In this document: one piece after another, positions 33,097-41,744 of the stretch
Layout of the letters: each line of letters begins with the position of its first letter
Numbering within the stretch: position 1 is the stretch's first letter
DNA from: Ruminococcus sp. zg-924
Lineage (GTDB): Bacteria; Bacillota; Clostridia; Oscillospirales; Acutalibacteraceae
Assembly: GCF_024433635.1 (NCBI RefSeq)
Contig: NZ_WNJZ01000005.1
Coordinates: forward strand, 54,302-118,301
Direction of reading: 5' to 3'
Length of the DNA: 64,000 nucleotides
The notes under the pieces: model-generated
Told to the model about the DNA's origin: nothing
The model's input: the letters and a program-made list of their open reading frames with translations, nothing else
The model's database searches: none
Translations under genes and position numbers: made by a program

Positions 33097-33885
33097 TCAA
33101 CCTCCTTGCACAACAAGCTTTTTAATTCCTCTGCGCCAGAAAAATTCTCCTGCGAAATATAGAATTACTATCCACAAAAGCTGTCTTGCAAAATTAAAAA
33201 GTATTTCGCAGCCTTGTAAATTGCCGAGATATAGCTGAACAGGCGTAAAGAAAATGGAGTCAAACGGCGTAAATCTTATAATATTCATAATTGGTTCAGG
33301 CATAAACCAAAGCGGCAACAGCGCACCGGAACAAATATTGATTATAACATTTTTAATCGTTACAATTCCCCAGACGCTGAACAGCCAGAACGACCATGTC
33401 TGAACAATGAAGCTGATATACCACAAAACGATATATCCCAAAACTGCACTGACAAGACACAAAGTAAAATTCAGAATTCCTGCGGGCGGCTGTATCTGTG
33501 TAAAAACCATTGCTATCAGTACGGCAGGGATAAAGTTAAAAATCACCTTGAACAATCCGTCACCCATATCCTCAAACAACATTCTGAATTTAAAATTTAC
33601 GGGTTTCAGCAGTTCATTTGCTATTGTACCCTGCTTGATTTTATCCTGCAAAAACATTTCATTTTTTGAAAATGCATTTGTAAGTCCCAATGATATAATA
33701 AAGTTTGTCGTAACCATTGAAAAGGTTATTCCGTCAACCTCATTAGCACCGCCGTACAAAGCCTTGTAGATACAGCAGTAAACAATAAAGTTCAATACGG
33801 TATTGAGTATTCCCATCAAGTATTCAAAGCGATAAGCCATATTATTTCTGAATTTAATAGCTGCAAATTGTATGTATGTATTCAT
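33097..33885 (-). CDS. ABC-2 family exporter permease A
   Basis: The start is the ATG at 33885, behind GGGGGTGACAAA, giving 262 residues. About six membrane helices are present, with NNMAYRFEYLMGILNTVLNF near the N-terminus and DKIKQGTIANELLKPVNF in the cytosolic loop, the counterpart of the HGDIDRVMLRP loop in permease B. It is the second permease of the DUF990 pair. The gene follows the second ATPase gene by 19 bases in the same operon. Confidence 0.88.
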   Translation of the reverse strand: MNTYIQFAAIKFRNNMAYRFEYLMGILNTVLNFIVYCCIYKALYGGANEVDGITFSMVTTNFIISLGLTNAFSKNEMFLQDKIKQGTIANELLKPVNFKFRMLFEDMGDGLFKVIFNFIPAVLIAMVFTQIQPPAGILNFTLCLVSAVLGYIVLWYISFIVQTWSFWLFSVWGIVTIKNVIINICSGALLPLWFMPEPIMNIIRFTPFDSIFFTPVQLYLGNLQGCEILFNFARQLLWIVILYFAGEFFWRRGIKKLVVQGG

Positions 33886-33904
33886 TTTGTCACCCCCACA
33901 CAAA

Positions 33905-34906
33905 TCAATGCACGATAACCTTGCCCTCATAAATATCACGGATTATTGCATCAATTTCAGGCTCCTTTACCGATATATCCTTGATACTGTAATTGCTAAG
34001 CAAATTGCTCATAAGAAAGTTTACGCTGATATTATTGGTGTCAAAGGTAATTAGCTTTTTCATTTTGTTGTTATTGACATCACTTACTGTAACTTTTTCT
34101 ATATCTATTTTTTCAGGGAGCTGTTCAAATTCAACTTCAATAATTCGTGACGTAGAATAGTTGCTTTTTATGTTTTCAAGACTTCCGTCATATAGCTTTT
34201 TGCCGTCGTCTATTATTATCAATCTCTCACAGGTTTTCTCAATGTCCTGCATATCGTGCGTGGTAAAAATCATTGTTATGTTATCAGTTTTATTGAGAGT
34301 TTTTATGAAATTTCGGATTTTCTCCTTGCCGACTACATCAATTCCGATTGTCGGCTCGTCAAAAAAGACAATTTTCGGAGAATGTAAAAGTGCCGCTGCT
34401 ATATCTGCTCTCATACGCTGTCCGAGGGATAGTTGACGCACAGGCTGATTTATGAATTTTTGCATATCAAGAAGCTCTGTAAAGCGTTCAAGATTTTCTT
34501 TGTATTTCTTATTGGGAATCTTATATATATGCTTGATTACTTCATAGCTGTCAAGCGGTGACAAGTCCCACGAAATCTGCGACTTCTGCCCAAACACAAC
34601 TCCTATATTAGCAACATATTCCTTTCGTTGCTTATGAGGAATGTATCCTGCCACATTTATATCTCCGCTTTCAGGATAGAGTATTCCGGAAAGCATTTTT
34701 ACCGTTGTTGATTTTCCTGCTCCGTTAGGACCGATAAACCCAACCATTTCACCCTCTTTTATGCTAAAGCTTATATTGTCGACTGCCTTTTTATATTCAT
34801 AGGTCGGGTGAAAGATATTTGCAAGCGCACCTGTAAAACCACTTTTCCGCTTATTAATTTTAAAGGTCTTGCATATGTTCTGTACGTCAATGATAGTATT
34901 GTTCAT
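33905..34906 (-). CDS. ABC exporter ATPase 2 (NatA/DUF990-associated)
   Basis: The 333-residue protein has Walker A GPNGAGKST, Q loop VFGQKSQ, signature LSLGQRMR, Walker B IVFFDEPT and the H loop TTHDM. The insert HPTYEYKKAVDNIS before Walker A is typical of ATPases that pair with DUF990 permeases. The C-terminal extension of about 90 residues is also family-like. It overlaps the first ATPase gene by 20 bases. Confidence 0.92.
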   Translation of the reverse strand: MNNTIIDVQNICKTFKINKRKSGFTGALANIFHPTYEYKKAVDNISFSIKEGEMVGFIGPNGAGKSTTVKMLSGILYPESGDINVAGYIPHKQRKEYVANIGVVFGQKSQISWDLSPLDSYEVIKHIYKIPNKKYKENLERFTELLDMQKFINQPVRQLSLGQRMRADIAAALLHSPKIVFFDEPTIGIDVVGKEKIRNFIKTLNKTDNITMIFTTHDMQDIEKTCERLIIIDDGKKLYDGSLENIKSNYSTSRIIEVEFEQLPEKIDIEKVTVSDVNNNKMKKLITFDTNNISVNFLMSNLLSNYSIKDISVKEPEIDAIIRDIYEGKVIVH

Positions 34907-35858
34907 TATTATCCTCCTTATAAATTCCGCTTATAATTTCTTCAACAGTCGGCTTTTTGATTAACAAATCTTTTATTTCACACTGCGATAAAAGATAAGA
35001 CGTTATATCCTTTGTGTGAATTGCAGTGCTGTCATACCACACTTTAATTTTGTTGTTCTCAACGCTGTATCTGATTATCGGCAAATCCTGCATATCGGGG
35101 ATTTTATCAATCAAAACTGCACTAAGCGAATTGATGCTTGCGTGAGTGTATTTTATGCGGTCAAAGCTGCCGTTGAAAATCAAATTGCCCTTATCTATCA
35201 GCATTACACGCTCACAGATTTTTTCAATTTCTTCTACATTGTGAGTTGTTAAAATTATAGTTGTATTTCTGTTCTTTGCAATGTATTGTAAGTTTTGCCT
35301 TATTGCCTCTCTTGCAATCAAGTCAATGCCGATAAACGGTTCGTCAAGGATAAGAAGCTTTGGCTCATAAAGCAAAACAGCGGTCAGCTCTGCTCGCATA
35401 CGCTGACCGAGTGAAAGCTGATCGGCACGGTAATGCATTATGCTTTTAATACCAAATGAATCTGAAAGGGTTGACAGACGCAGATTGTACAAATCGTCGG
35501 GAATTTTATAAATAGACTTAATTATCTGCATATTCAGTTCAACAGTTAGGTCATCCTGTAAGGCAGCAGTGCTTATAACCTTGCCTGTACTGTAAGCACC
35601 TGTTTTCTGCTGCCCTGAAATCAGTCCCATATAAGGGCCGTATTTTGCTTTTCGTCCGATTGGGTTTTCTTCAAACAGCCTTACGAATCCGCTGTCGGGC
35701 TTTAACAGCCCTGCAATCAGCCTTATCAACGTTGTTTTTCCTGCACCGTTTGCGCCAATAAGTCCGACTGTTTCTCCCCTTGAAATATGAAACGAAAGAT
35801 TATTTACTGCTGTTATACCGCTTTGAAATGTTTTGCAAAGATTTTTTGCTATTATCAT
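34887..35858 (-). CDS. ABC exporter ATPase 1
   Basis: The start is the ATG at 35858, behind CAGGTGAGCAAA, giving 323 residues. Walker A GANGAGKTT, signature LSLGQRMR, Walker B LLILDEPFIG and H loop TTHNVEEI are complete. It is related to ATPase 2 but lacks the HPTYEYKK insert. Two distinct ATPases with two permeases suggest a hetero-dimeric exporter. It may have its own promoter (TTGAAA at 35898-35903, 16 bases, TAAGAT at 35876-35881). Confidence 0.9.
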   Translation of the reverse strand: MIIAKNLCKTFQSGITAVNNLSFHISRGETVGLIGANGAGKTTLIRLIAGLLKPDSGFVRLFEENPIGRKAKYGPYMGLISGQQKTGAYSTGKVISTAALQDDLTVELNMQIIKSIYKIPDDLYNLRLSTLSDSFGIKSIMHYRADQLSLGQRMRAELTAVLLYEPKLLILDEPFIGIDLIAREAIRQNLQYIAKNRNTTIILTTHNVEEIEKICERVMLIDKGNLIFNGSFDRIKYTHASINSLSAVLIDKIPDMQDLPIIRYSVENNKIKVWYDSTAIHTKDITSYLLSQCEIKDLLIKKPTVEEIISGIYKEDNNEQYYH

Positions 35859-35875
35859 TTTGCTCACCTGAATTA

Positions 35876-35903
35876 ATCTTAATATTTTCTCTGTGTTTTT
35901 CAA
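35876..35903 (-). promoter_or_regulatory. Possible promoter of the ABC exporter operon
   Basis: TTGAAA and TAAGAT on the minus strand, 16 bases apart, between the two-component terminator and the first ATPase gene. Confidence 0.5.
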
Positions 35904-35938
35904 TACCTTTGGGATAAACCGCACTTACAGAGTGATAA

Positions 35939-35972
35939 AAAACAGACTGCTCACCAGAAGCAGTCTGTTTTC
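35939..35972 (-). terminator. Terminator of the two-component operon
   Basis: AACAGACTGCT and AGCAGTCTGTT form the stem; on the minus strand it ends in TTTTTTATC. It overlaps the kinase stop. Confidence 0.8.
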
Positions 35973-36696
35973 AGCTTGGTATCATTACATTTATGCAGAA
36001 CATATTGTCCTCCTCATAAATATCAACTATACCGTCATATTTCTGTGCAATCAGCTTAATCTGTTTTATTCCGTAGCCGTGTTGTTCCTTGTCGTTCTTT
36101 TGTGAATTTAATTCGGGATTTGAACCAAGAACGGAACAGTCAATTTTATTTTTAACAAGGATTGTATCAAATCCACGCTTTTTCAGAATTGCTATGTAAA
36201 TAAATTTATCCTTTGTGTTAATGCTCGCCTCAACGGCATTGTCAAGTATATTTGAGAGCATTGCTGAAAAATCAACGCTCCCCATTTTGTCAAACGGCAG
36301 ATTTTCAATTTCAGCCTTGAACTTAATTCCGAGATTATGAGCATATTCAAGCTTAGTATTGATTATGTAATTCATAACCGAATTGCCAGTCTGAATGTAT
36401 GAATAAGTTTTATTCAGATTATCAAGCACATCCGAAAGGTAGTCCTTTGCTTTTTCGGTTTCACCGCTATTCAAGTAAGAAACAGCTACGAGAATATGAT
36501 TTTTCATATCGTGTTTTAAACGTCTTGTGTTTTCGTGAAGCTTTTCAATTTCTTCACGCTGATTTTTGTCGCTTGAATAATCAGCTTTGAGAGTATCGTA
36601 TTCATATTGTAAATCAAGGTTCTTTGCAACCTCGTATGAATACTCCTTTTCGAGCTTGTCGTATTTTTCTTTTAATTTCTTATATCTGCCAATCAT
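35971..36696 (-). CDS. Soluble GHKL sensor histidine kinase (AgrC/CitA-like C-terminus)
   Basis: The start is the ATG at 36696, overlapping the regulator stop as ATGA and preceded by GAGGTG; the GTG at 36705 is less likely. The 241-residue protein has a coiled-coil N-terminus (residues 1-50), a phosphoacceptor segment RRLKHDMKNH (His62), and a HATPase_c_5 domain with the N box LSNILDNAVEA and the G2-type GYGIKQIK. There is no membrane helix or extracellular sensor, so the signal must come from inside or from a partner protein. It is downstream of, and coupled to, the LytTR regulator gene. Confidence 0.88.
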   Translation of the reverse strand: MIGRYKKLKEKYDKLEKEYSYEVAKNLDLQYEYDTLKADYSSDKNQREEIEKLHENTRRLKHDMKNHILVAVSYLNSGETEKAKDYLSDVLDNLNKTYSYIQTGNSVMNYIINTKLEYAHNLGIKFKAEIENLPFDKMGSVDFSAMLSNILDNAVEASINTKDKFIYIAILKKRGFDTILVKNKIDCSVLGSNPELNSQKNDKEQHGYGIKQIKLIAQKYDGIVDIYEEDNMFCINVMIPS

Positions 36697-37394
36697 CTCA
36701 TACACCTCATAATGAGTGCTTTCACACTTTCCCTGTTTGTTCTGCCAATCGGCAGTACTTCCTTATCAGAAAGCACAATATCATCTGATTTGATTGAATA
36801 AATATGCTTTTGGTTTACAAGGAATCCCTTGTGCGTGCGTATAAAGCCTTTTGGTACAAGCTCCTTTTCAATAGCTGATAACGTACCTCTGAATTTATAA
36901 ATCTTATCTGCTGTATGCACATTTACATAGTTTGACTCAGAGTCAAAATACAGAATATCCATAAGCTTTATTATGTAAAAGCCGTCGTTTGTTTTAAAGG
37001 AAAACGTATCGTTGCGTTTTCTGATTTCATCAACTGCGCTGTTAACAACAGAAGATATTTCTTCATCAAAATATGCCTTGCGGATAAATCCGAACGGATG
37101 ATATTTGAAAGATTTATATACAAGCGCATCGTGACTTGTTACAAAGACAAGCAGAGTTTTCATATCGCTGTTTAGTAAGTTTTCCGCTATATCCATTCCG
37201 CTGATTTTCGGCATATCAATATCAAGAAAAAGAACATCAACGTCTGTTGATTTCAAGTATTCAAGAAGCTTAATAGGATTATCGGTTTTAAATAAATCAA
37301 TCTCACATCTTGCATTTTCAAAAGCTGTTTTGACTTTAAAAGTTAAATCATCAAGAATTTTTAGTTCATCATCACACAGCGCCACTTTAATCAT
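36693..37394 (-). CDS. LytTR-family response regulator
   Basis: The 233-residue protein has a receiver domain (about 1-120) with the acidic pair D8-D9, phosphoacceptor Asp58 (LFLDIDMPK), the Thr/Ser SHD switch and the conserved Lys in FIRKAYF. A LytTR DNA-binding domain follows (about 130-230; ILYFDSESNYVNVHT and LVNQKHIYSI). Such regulators bind paired direct repeats and often control bacteriocin or exporter genes. The adjacent ABC exporter is the natural target. It has a near-perfect promoter (TTGACA, 18 bases, TATAAT). Confidence 0.92.
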   Translation of the reverse strand: MIKVALCDDELKILDDLTFKVKTAFENARCEIDLFKTDNPIKLLEYLKSTDVDVLFLDIDMPKISGMDIAENLLNSDMKTLLVFVTSHDALVYKSFKYHPFGFIRKAYFDEEISSVVNSAVDEIRKRNDTFSFKTNDGFYIIKLMDILYFDSESNYVNVHTADKIYKFRGTLSAIEKELVPKGFIRTHKGFLVNQKHIYSIKSDDIVLSDKEVLPIGRTNRESVKALIMRCMR

Positions 37395-37421
37395 TTTATC
37401 ACCATCACTAATTTTATAACA

Positions 37422-37451
37422 ATTATATAATCAAAGGCTGAATCATGTCAA
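37422..37451 (-). promoter_or_regulatory. Promoter of the two-component operon
   Basis: TTGACA (37446-37451) and TATAAT (37422-37427) on the minus strand, 18 bases apart. Confidence 0.75.
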
Positions 37452-37612
37452 TCTAAGTCTATTAAATTTAATTTCCTCTCTATAACTGCAAAGTCCGGGG
37501 TCATTCATCGACATTTCATAATGTAGTTTATTTTTCTCACCTTTTCTTTGTTAATAATATATCATATTTAGGTTTGTGGGTTTTTTAACAAGTAGCAAAA
37601 GAGCTCCTATAA

Positions 37613-37621
37613 CATAAAATA
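37613..37621 (+). promoter_or_regulatory. Possible sporulation-type -10 box before the SleB-like gene
   Basis: CATAAAATA fits the sigma-K/sigma-E-like -10 form CATAnnnTA. No clear -35 is seen, so this is weak. Confidence 0.25.
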
Positions 37622-37661
37622 AAAAGTAAGCGATGAATCAACCGGACAAAGGGAGGTTAAT

Positions 37662-38108
37662 ATGGCTTTTGATACAAGAGAGCTTTTTGCACGATTAATT
37701 CAATGTGAAGCCGGAGGTGAAGGTGAAGACGGAATGAGGGCAGTCGCCTCTATAATAATGAACAGAGCTAATGTTGGATACGGAGAATTTGCAAGGGTAA
37801 GCAACGGCGGTGATGTTCGGGCAATTATTGAACAGCAGGGACAATTTGTGTGTATGAGGACAACTGTCGGCGGACAATACAACACTCAAAACATATACAA
37901 TATGAACCCAACAGATATTCATTACGAAATAGTCGATTGGGCGCTTGGAGGGAACACACTTTCCGCAGTTGGAAATTCTCTGTTCTTTTTCAACCCTTAT
38001 TCAAGCACCTGTCCCAAATATTTTCCGGCTAATCAGATAGGCGTAATTTATAACAAAGTTGGAAAGCATTGCTTTTATTCCCCAACAGAAAAATACAAAT
38101 TAACTTAG
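37662..38108 (+). CDS. SleB/CwlJ-type cell wall hydrolase (Hydrolase_2)
   Basis: The 148-residue protein starts behind GGGAGGTTAAT. It carries the Hydrolase_2 core: RLIQCEAGGEGEDGMRAVA with catalytic Glu16, then SIIMNRANV, and a C-terminal part with ALGGNTLSAVGNSLFFFNP. The family includes SleB and CwlJ, lytic transglycosylases that degrade spore cortex at germination. There is no signal peptide or peptidoglycan-binding domain, as in CwlJ. The gene is followed by a GerQ-like protein at a distance of 12 bases; GerQ and CwlJ work together in Bacillus. Confidence 0.87.
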   Translation: MAFDTRELFARLIQCEAGGEGEDGMRAVASIIMNRANVGYGEFARVSNGGDVRAIIEQQGQFVCMRTTVGGQYNTQNIYNMNPTDIHYEIVDWALGGNTLSAVGNSLFFFNPYSSTCPKYFPANQIGVIYNKVGKHCFYSPTEKYKLT

Positions 38109-38120
38109 CGGAGGTAACAT

Positions 38121-38711
38121 ATGGATAACAACAGCATTGATTTTGGTAAAATCTATGGAATATCGGGAGAATGTGCGGGAGGCCCGTGCGAATTCACAGG
38201 GAACATAGTTCCAAACACACCGTCGCTTGAGCAGATTGCAAGCTATAATGTTCAGCTAAGATCTACCCAAGATCAATCAAACCCTGAAATTGAAAGAAAG
38301 CTGCAAACTCTTGAGGAGGGTTACAGACAAGGAATACTTGCAAGATACAACGGCGATACGGTGCAAGCTGCCCCTTCCGTTGACGTTCCTCCGCAGCCGG
38401 CTCCCGGAACCGGCATTGGCGCAGGAGTTGGAGGCGGTCAGATGGCAGAACAAAATCTTACGCCGATAACAGAATATAACCAACCCTTCCCTGTAACCGG
38501 CGAAAGTATTCAATATCTTAACGGCTTCATGCGAACACAGATAGGCAGACGTATTGAACTGCAAATGCTTGTTGGAAGCGATACACTTGTTACTAAAGAG
38601 GGATTTCTTCTTGGCATAGGTGCAAACTATATTCTGATAAACGAGACCGGCACAAATGACCTTACAAGCTGCGACTTCTACAATATCAAATTTGTTAGAT
38701 ACTTCTACTAA
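38121..38711 (+). CDS. GerQ-like spore coat protein (tentative)
   Basis: The 196-residue protein starts behind GCGGAGGTAACAT. The N-terminal half is Gly/Pro/Gln-rich and probably disordered. The C-terminal 65 residues (FMRTQIGRRIELQML, then DTLVTKEGFLLGIGANYILI and SCDFYNIKFVRYFY) form an Sm-like or barrel-like unit similar to GerQ and related coat proteins. The pairing with a CwlJ/SleB-type hydrolase supports a spore coat role. The family assignment is by pattern only. It overlaps the hemW stop by four bases on the opposite strand. Confidence 0.65.
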   Translation: MDNNSIDFGKIYGISGECAGGPCEFTGNIVPNTPSLEQIASYNVQLRSTQDQSNPEIERKLQTLEEGYRQGILARYNGDTVQAAPSVDVPPQPAPGTGIGAGVGGGQMAEQNLTPITEYNQPFPVTGESIQYLNGFMRTQIGRRIELQMLVGSDTLVTKEGFLLGIGANYILINETGTNDLTSCDFYNIKFVRYFY

Positions 38712-39814
38712 CCCCACAGAATTTTAGCAGTTACTGAGTTTGAAAGTAAAAAGCCGCTGCTAGTCAGTGCGATTGAGTTATTGTCAACCTTAACAAGTCC
38801 GGCTGATTGAAGCTTCAACGCTCTTATAAAGTAATCCGACGGCAGCGGCTTATCAAAGCGCTGAACAAACAAATCGTCACGCAGTCCTTCGCTCAAACGC
38901 AGTCGTAGCATGGCATACTCTTCTTCATCTCCGCCGTTTGCTTCAAATACTGTTTTATTATCATAGAATTCCTTAAAATTATTGTTAAAATAGAAGCGCT
39001 CACAATCAACCATGGAATGTGCCGTTGGCCCGATTCCAAGATAATCGTCGCAGTTCCAATATTTTAAATTATGTCGGCTTTCATAGCCCTGCTTTGAAAA
39101 GTTTGAAATTTCATATTGATTATATCCGTACTGCATAAGTTTGTTACACATAAATAGATACATTTCCCTCTCAGTATCCTCGTCAGGCAGACTAAGCTTA
39201 TCGACATTCTTATAAAACAAGGTGCCCTCTTCTATTTTCAGCATATATGATGAAATATGCTTTACGTCCATAGCATTGCAAAAATCAATAGACTGCGCAA
39301 GCGAATCTATTGTCTGCTGTGGAATACAGCACATTAAATCAAGCGATATGTTGTCAATACCGGAGGCTCTGATTTTGTACAGTAGTTTTTCAATATCAGA
39401 GTTACTGTGCTTTCTGCCAAGAATTTTAAGCTCATTCTCGTTAGATGACTGCATACCGACTGATATTCTGTTAACTCCGTATATTTTGAGAAGATTATAG
39501 TCAATAAATTTTCCTGATGTCGGATTGACCTCAATTGTGACCTCGGTCAAATCATTCTTGAATGAATTATTAACGGCGTCAAGAATTTTTGCAAGCCATT
39601 CACTGCCAATCAGTGAAGGAGTACCGCCGCCAAAATATACTGTATCAACAACTTTACTGTCGTAGAGCTTGCCATAATGCCGTATTATATTTATCAGATT
39701 GTGACAGTACTCTTCAACGGTGCTTTTTGAATACGCAACAGAATAAAAGCTGCAATACGGACATTTTTTGCCACAAAACGGTATATGAATATACAGACCT
39801 AATTTATCTTGCAT
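38708..39814 (-). CDS. hemW: HemW-type radical SAM protein
   Basis: The 368-residue protein begins LGLYIHIPFCGKKCPYCSF; the CX3CX2C cluster is C14, C18 and C21. Other family marks are YFGGGTPSLI, EVNPTSG, RISVGMQSSN and ISLDLMCCIPQQT, ending in the HemN C-terminal domain. HemW binds heme and SAM and was once annotated as oxygen-independent coproporphyrinogen oxidase; the additional cysteine of true HemN is absent. It has a perfect promoter and a long leader with a 17-base hairpin. Confidence 0.92.
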   Translation of the reverse strand: MQDKLGLYIHIPFCGKKCPYCSFYSVAYSKSTVEEYCHNLINIIRHYGKLYDSKVVDTVYFGGGTPSLIGSEWLAKILDAVNNSFKNDLTEVTIEVNPTSGKFIDYNLLKIYGVNRISVGMQSSNENELKILGRKHSNSDIEKLLYKIRASGIDNISLDLMCCIPQQTIDSLAQSIDFCNAMDVKHISSYMLKIEEGTLFYKNVDKLSLPDEDTEREMYLFMCNKLMQYGYNQYEISNFSKQGYESRHNLKYWNCDDYLGIGPTAHSMVDCERFYFNNNFKEFYDNKTVFEANGGDEEEYAMLRLRLSEGLRDDLFVQRFDKPLPSDYFIRALKLQSAGLVKVDNNSIALTSSGFLLSNSVTAKILWG

Positions 39815-39850
39815 ATAGCCTCAAACTTTCTTTTCAGGTATTTTCTACAA

Positions 39851-39888
39851 AACACAAGGGCAGAAACTAATGTTTCTGCCCTTGTGTT
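39851..39888 (-). promoter_or_regulatory. Perfect 17-base hairpin in the hemW leader
   Basis: AACACAAGGGCAGAAAC and GTTTCTGCCCTTGTGTT pair with no mismatch around a four-base loop. It lies between the hemW promoter (39938-39966) and the start codon (39814). The T run is only partial (TTTTGTAG) on the minus strand, so it may be an attenuator or a regulatory stem. Confidence 0.6.
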
Positions 39889-39937
39889 AGTTGGAAGGTA
39901 TATGAAAAAAGGAAAAAACTAATTTAATTCGATAGGT

Positions 39938-39966
39938 ATTATATATCATTTTTCGTTAATTGTCAA
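39938..39966 (-). promoter_or_regulatory. Consensus promoter of hemW
   Basis: TTGACA (39961-39966) and TATAAT (39938-39943) on the minus strand, 17 bases apart; this matches the sigma-A consensus at every position. Confidence 0.85.
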
Positions 39967-40016
39967 CCTTTTTTTACAAAATTTGTGTCATCTGCACGGC
40001 AGATATAAATACGAGT

Positions 40017-40045
40017 TTGACAAATTCGGCTTAAAATTATATTAT
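40017..40045 (+). promoter_or_regulatory. Promoter of prfC
   Basis: TTGACA (40017-40022) and TATTAT (40040-40045), 17 bases apart, on the plus strand, divergent from the hemW promoter. Confidence 0.8.
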
Positions 40046-40089
40046 ATAGGGTATGGAAAATAATAAATAGACTTTGGGGGTATCATTGT

Positions 40090-41676
40090 TTGGCAGATTT
40101 AAAAAAAGAGATTGAAAAAAGACGAACCTTTGCTATAATATCTCACCCTGACGCAGGTAAAACAACGCTTACAGAAAAGCTTCTGCTTTACGGTGGAGCA
40201 ATTAACCTTGCCGGCTCTGTTAAGGGTAAGAAAACCGCAAAGCACGCAGTGTCGGACTGGATGGAAATTGAAAAGCAAAGAGGTATTTCCGTAACATCAT
40301 CTGTATTACAGTTCAAGTACAACGGCTACTGCATTAATATACTTGACACTCCCGGACATCAGGACTTCTCCGAGGACACATACAGAACTCTTATGGCTGC
40401 TGACAGCGCAGTTATGGTAATTGACGCTTCAAAGGGTGTTGAGGCTCAGACCATAAAGCTGTTCAAGGTTTGCCTGCTTAGGAATATTCCGATTATCACG
40501 TTTATCAATAAAATGGACCGTGACGCAAAAAGCCCCTTTGATTTGCTTGAGGACATTGAAAATGTACTTGGAATCAACACTTACCCTATGAACTGGCCAA
40601 TTGGCAGCGGCAAAGAATTCAAGGGTGTATATGACAGAAAATCAGATTCCGTTCTCACCTTTACCGCTAACAACGGTCAAAAGGAGGTTGAATCACGCAG
40701 CCTTAAGCTGAATTCTACGGAGCTACGTGACAACATCGGCGATATATTTTATGACCAGCTTAATGAGGAAATAGAGCTTATCAATGTTGCCGGCGATGAA
40801 TTTGACACCGAGCTTGTACGCTGCGGAAAGCTTACTCCTGTGTTCTTCGGCTCAGCGCTTACAAACTTCGGCGTTGAACCGTTTTTAGAGGAGTTCTTGA
40901 CTCTTACAACTCCTCCGCTTCCTCGTGAAACACTTGACGGCGAAATATCTCCGTATAACGAGGGTTTTTCTGCGTTTGTGTTTAAAATTCAGGCTAATAT
41001 GAATAAGGCTCACCGTGACAGAATTGCGTTTATGCGCATATGCTCCGGCAAATTTGAAAAGAATATGGAGGTTTTCCATGTTCAGGGCAATAAAAAGCTT
41101 CGCCTTTCTCAGCCGCAGCAAATTATGGCGCAGGAACGTGAAATTGTTGACGAAGCATACGCAGGCGATATTATCGGTGTTTTCGATCCCGGTATTTTCT
41201 CTATCGGCGACACTATTTGTATGGCTAAGGACAAGTTCCAATTCAAGGGTATTCCTACCTTTGCGCCGGAGCATTTCTCGCTTGTTCTTCAAAAGGACAC
41301 AATGAAGAGAAAGCAGTTTGTTAAGGGAATTAATCAGATTGCTCAGGAGGGCGCTATACAGATTTTCCGTGAGCTTAACGGCGGTATGGAGGAGGTTATA
41401 GTCGGAGTTGTCGGTACGCTCCAGTTTGAGGTGCTTGAATACCGACTAAAGAATGAGTATAACGTCGATATTATAATGAGTGGTCTGCCGTATCAGTATA
41501 TTCGATGGATAGGCAATGAGGACATCGACGTTAAAGCACTCGACCTTGCGTCCGACACAAAGCGTATTCAGGATTTAAAGGGCAAGCCGCTGCTTCTGTT
41601 CACAAGCGAATGGAGCATAAGCTGGGCGCTTGAGCATAACAAAGGATTAATTTTAGAAGAATTCAGCAACGAATAA
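40090..41676 (+). CDS. prfC: Peptide chain release factor 3
   Basis: The start is TTG at 40090, eight bases after GGGGG; no ATG in frame fits better. The 528-residue GTPase has G1 HPDAGKTT (19-26), G3 DTPGHQDF, and G4 NKMD. RF3-specific marks are WPIGSGKEFKGVYDR, NMNKAHRDRIAFMRI and VGVVGTLQFEVLEYRL. RF3 recycles RF1/RF2 from the ribosome after termination. The gene appears complete and is followed by sigK. Confidence 0.95.
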   Translation: MADLKKEIEKRRTFAIISHPDAGKTTLTEKLLLYGGAINLAGSVKGKKTAKHAVSDWMEIEKQRGISVTSSVLQFKYNGYCINILDTPGHQDFSEDTYRTLMAADSAVMVIDASKGVEAQTIKLFKVCLLRNIPIITFINKMDRDAKSPFDLLEDIENVLGINTYPMNWPIGSGKEFKGVYDRKSDSVLTFTANNGQKEVESRSLKLNSTELRDNIGDIFYDQLNEEIELINVAGDEFDTELVRCGKLTPVFFGSALTNFGVEPFLEEFLTLTTPPLPRETLDGEISPYNEGFSAFVFKIQANMNKAHRDRIAFMRICSGKFEKNMEVFHVQGNKKLRLSQPQQIMAQEREIVDEAYAGDIIGVFDPGIFSIGDTICMAKDKFQFKGIPTFAPEHFSLVLQKDTMKRKQFVKGINQIAQEGAIQIFRELNGGMEEVIVGVVGTLQFEVLEYRLKNEYNVDIIMSGLPYQYIRWIGNEDIDVKALDLASDTKRIQDLKGKPLLLFTSEWSISWALEHNKGLILEEFSNE

Positions 41677-41695
41677 CATTGTACTTGCATTAATA

Positions 41696-41740
41696 AAACC
41701 CTCACGAATAGTATTTAAATATACTTATTCGGGAGGGTTT
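41696..41740 (+). promoter_or_regulatory. Hairpin that covers the sigK ribosome site (or prfC terminator)
   Basis: AAACCCTCACGAATA (41696-41710) pairs with TATTCGGGAGGGTTT (41726-41740) at 14 of 15 positions. The right arm contains GGGAGGG, which is the ribosome site of sigK seven bases before its ATG. The stem could end prfC transcription, mask the sigK start, or both. Confidence 0.7.
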
Positions 41741-41744
41741 CGTT

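Noticed and set aside
36693..37394. Agr quorum-sensing locus
   Set aside because: No AgrB or AgrD gene is present and the kinase lacks the membrane sensor.
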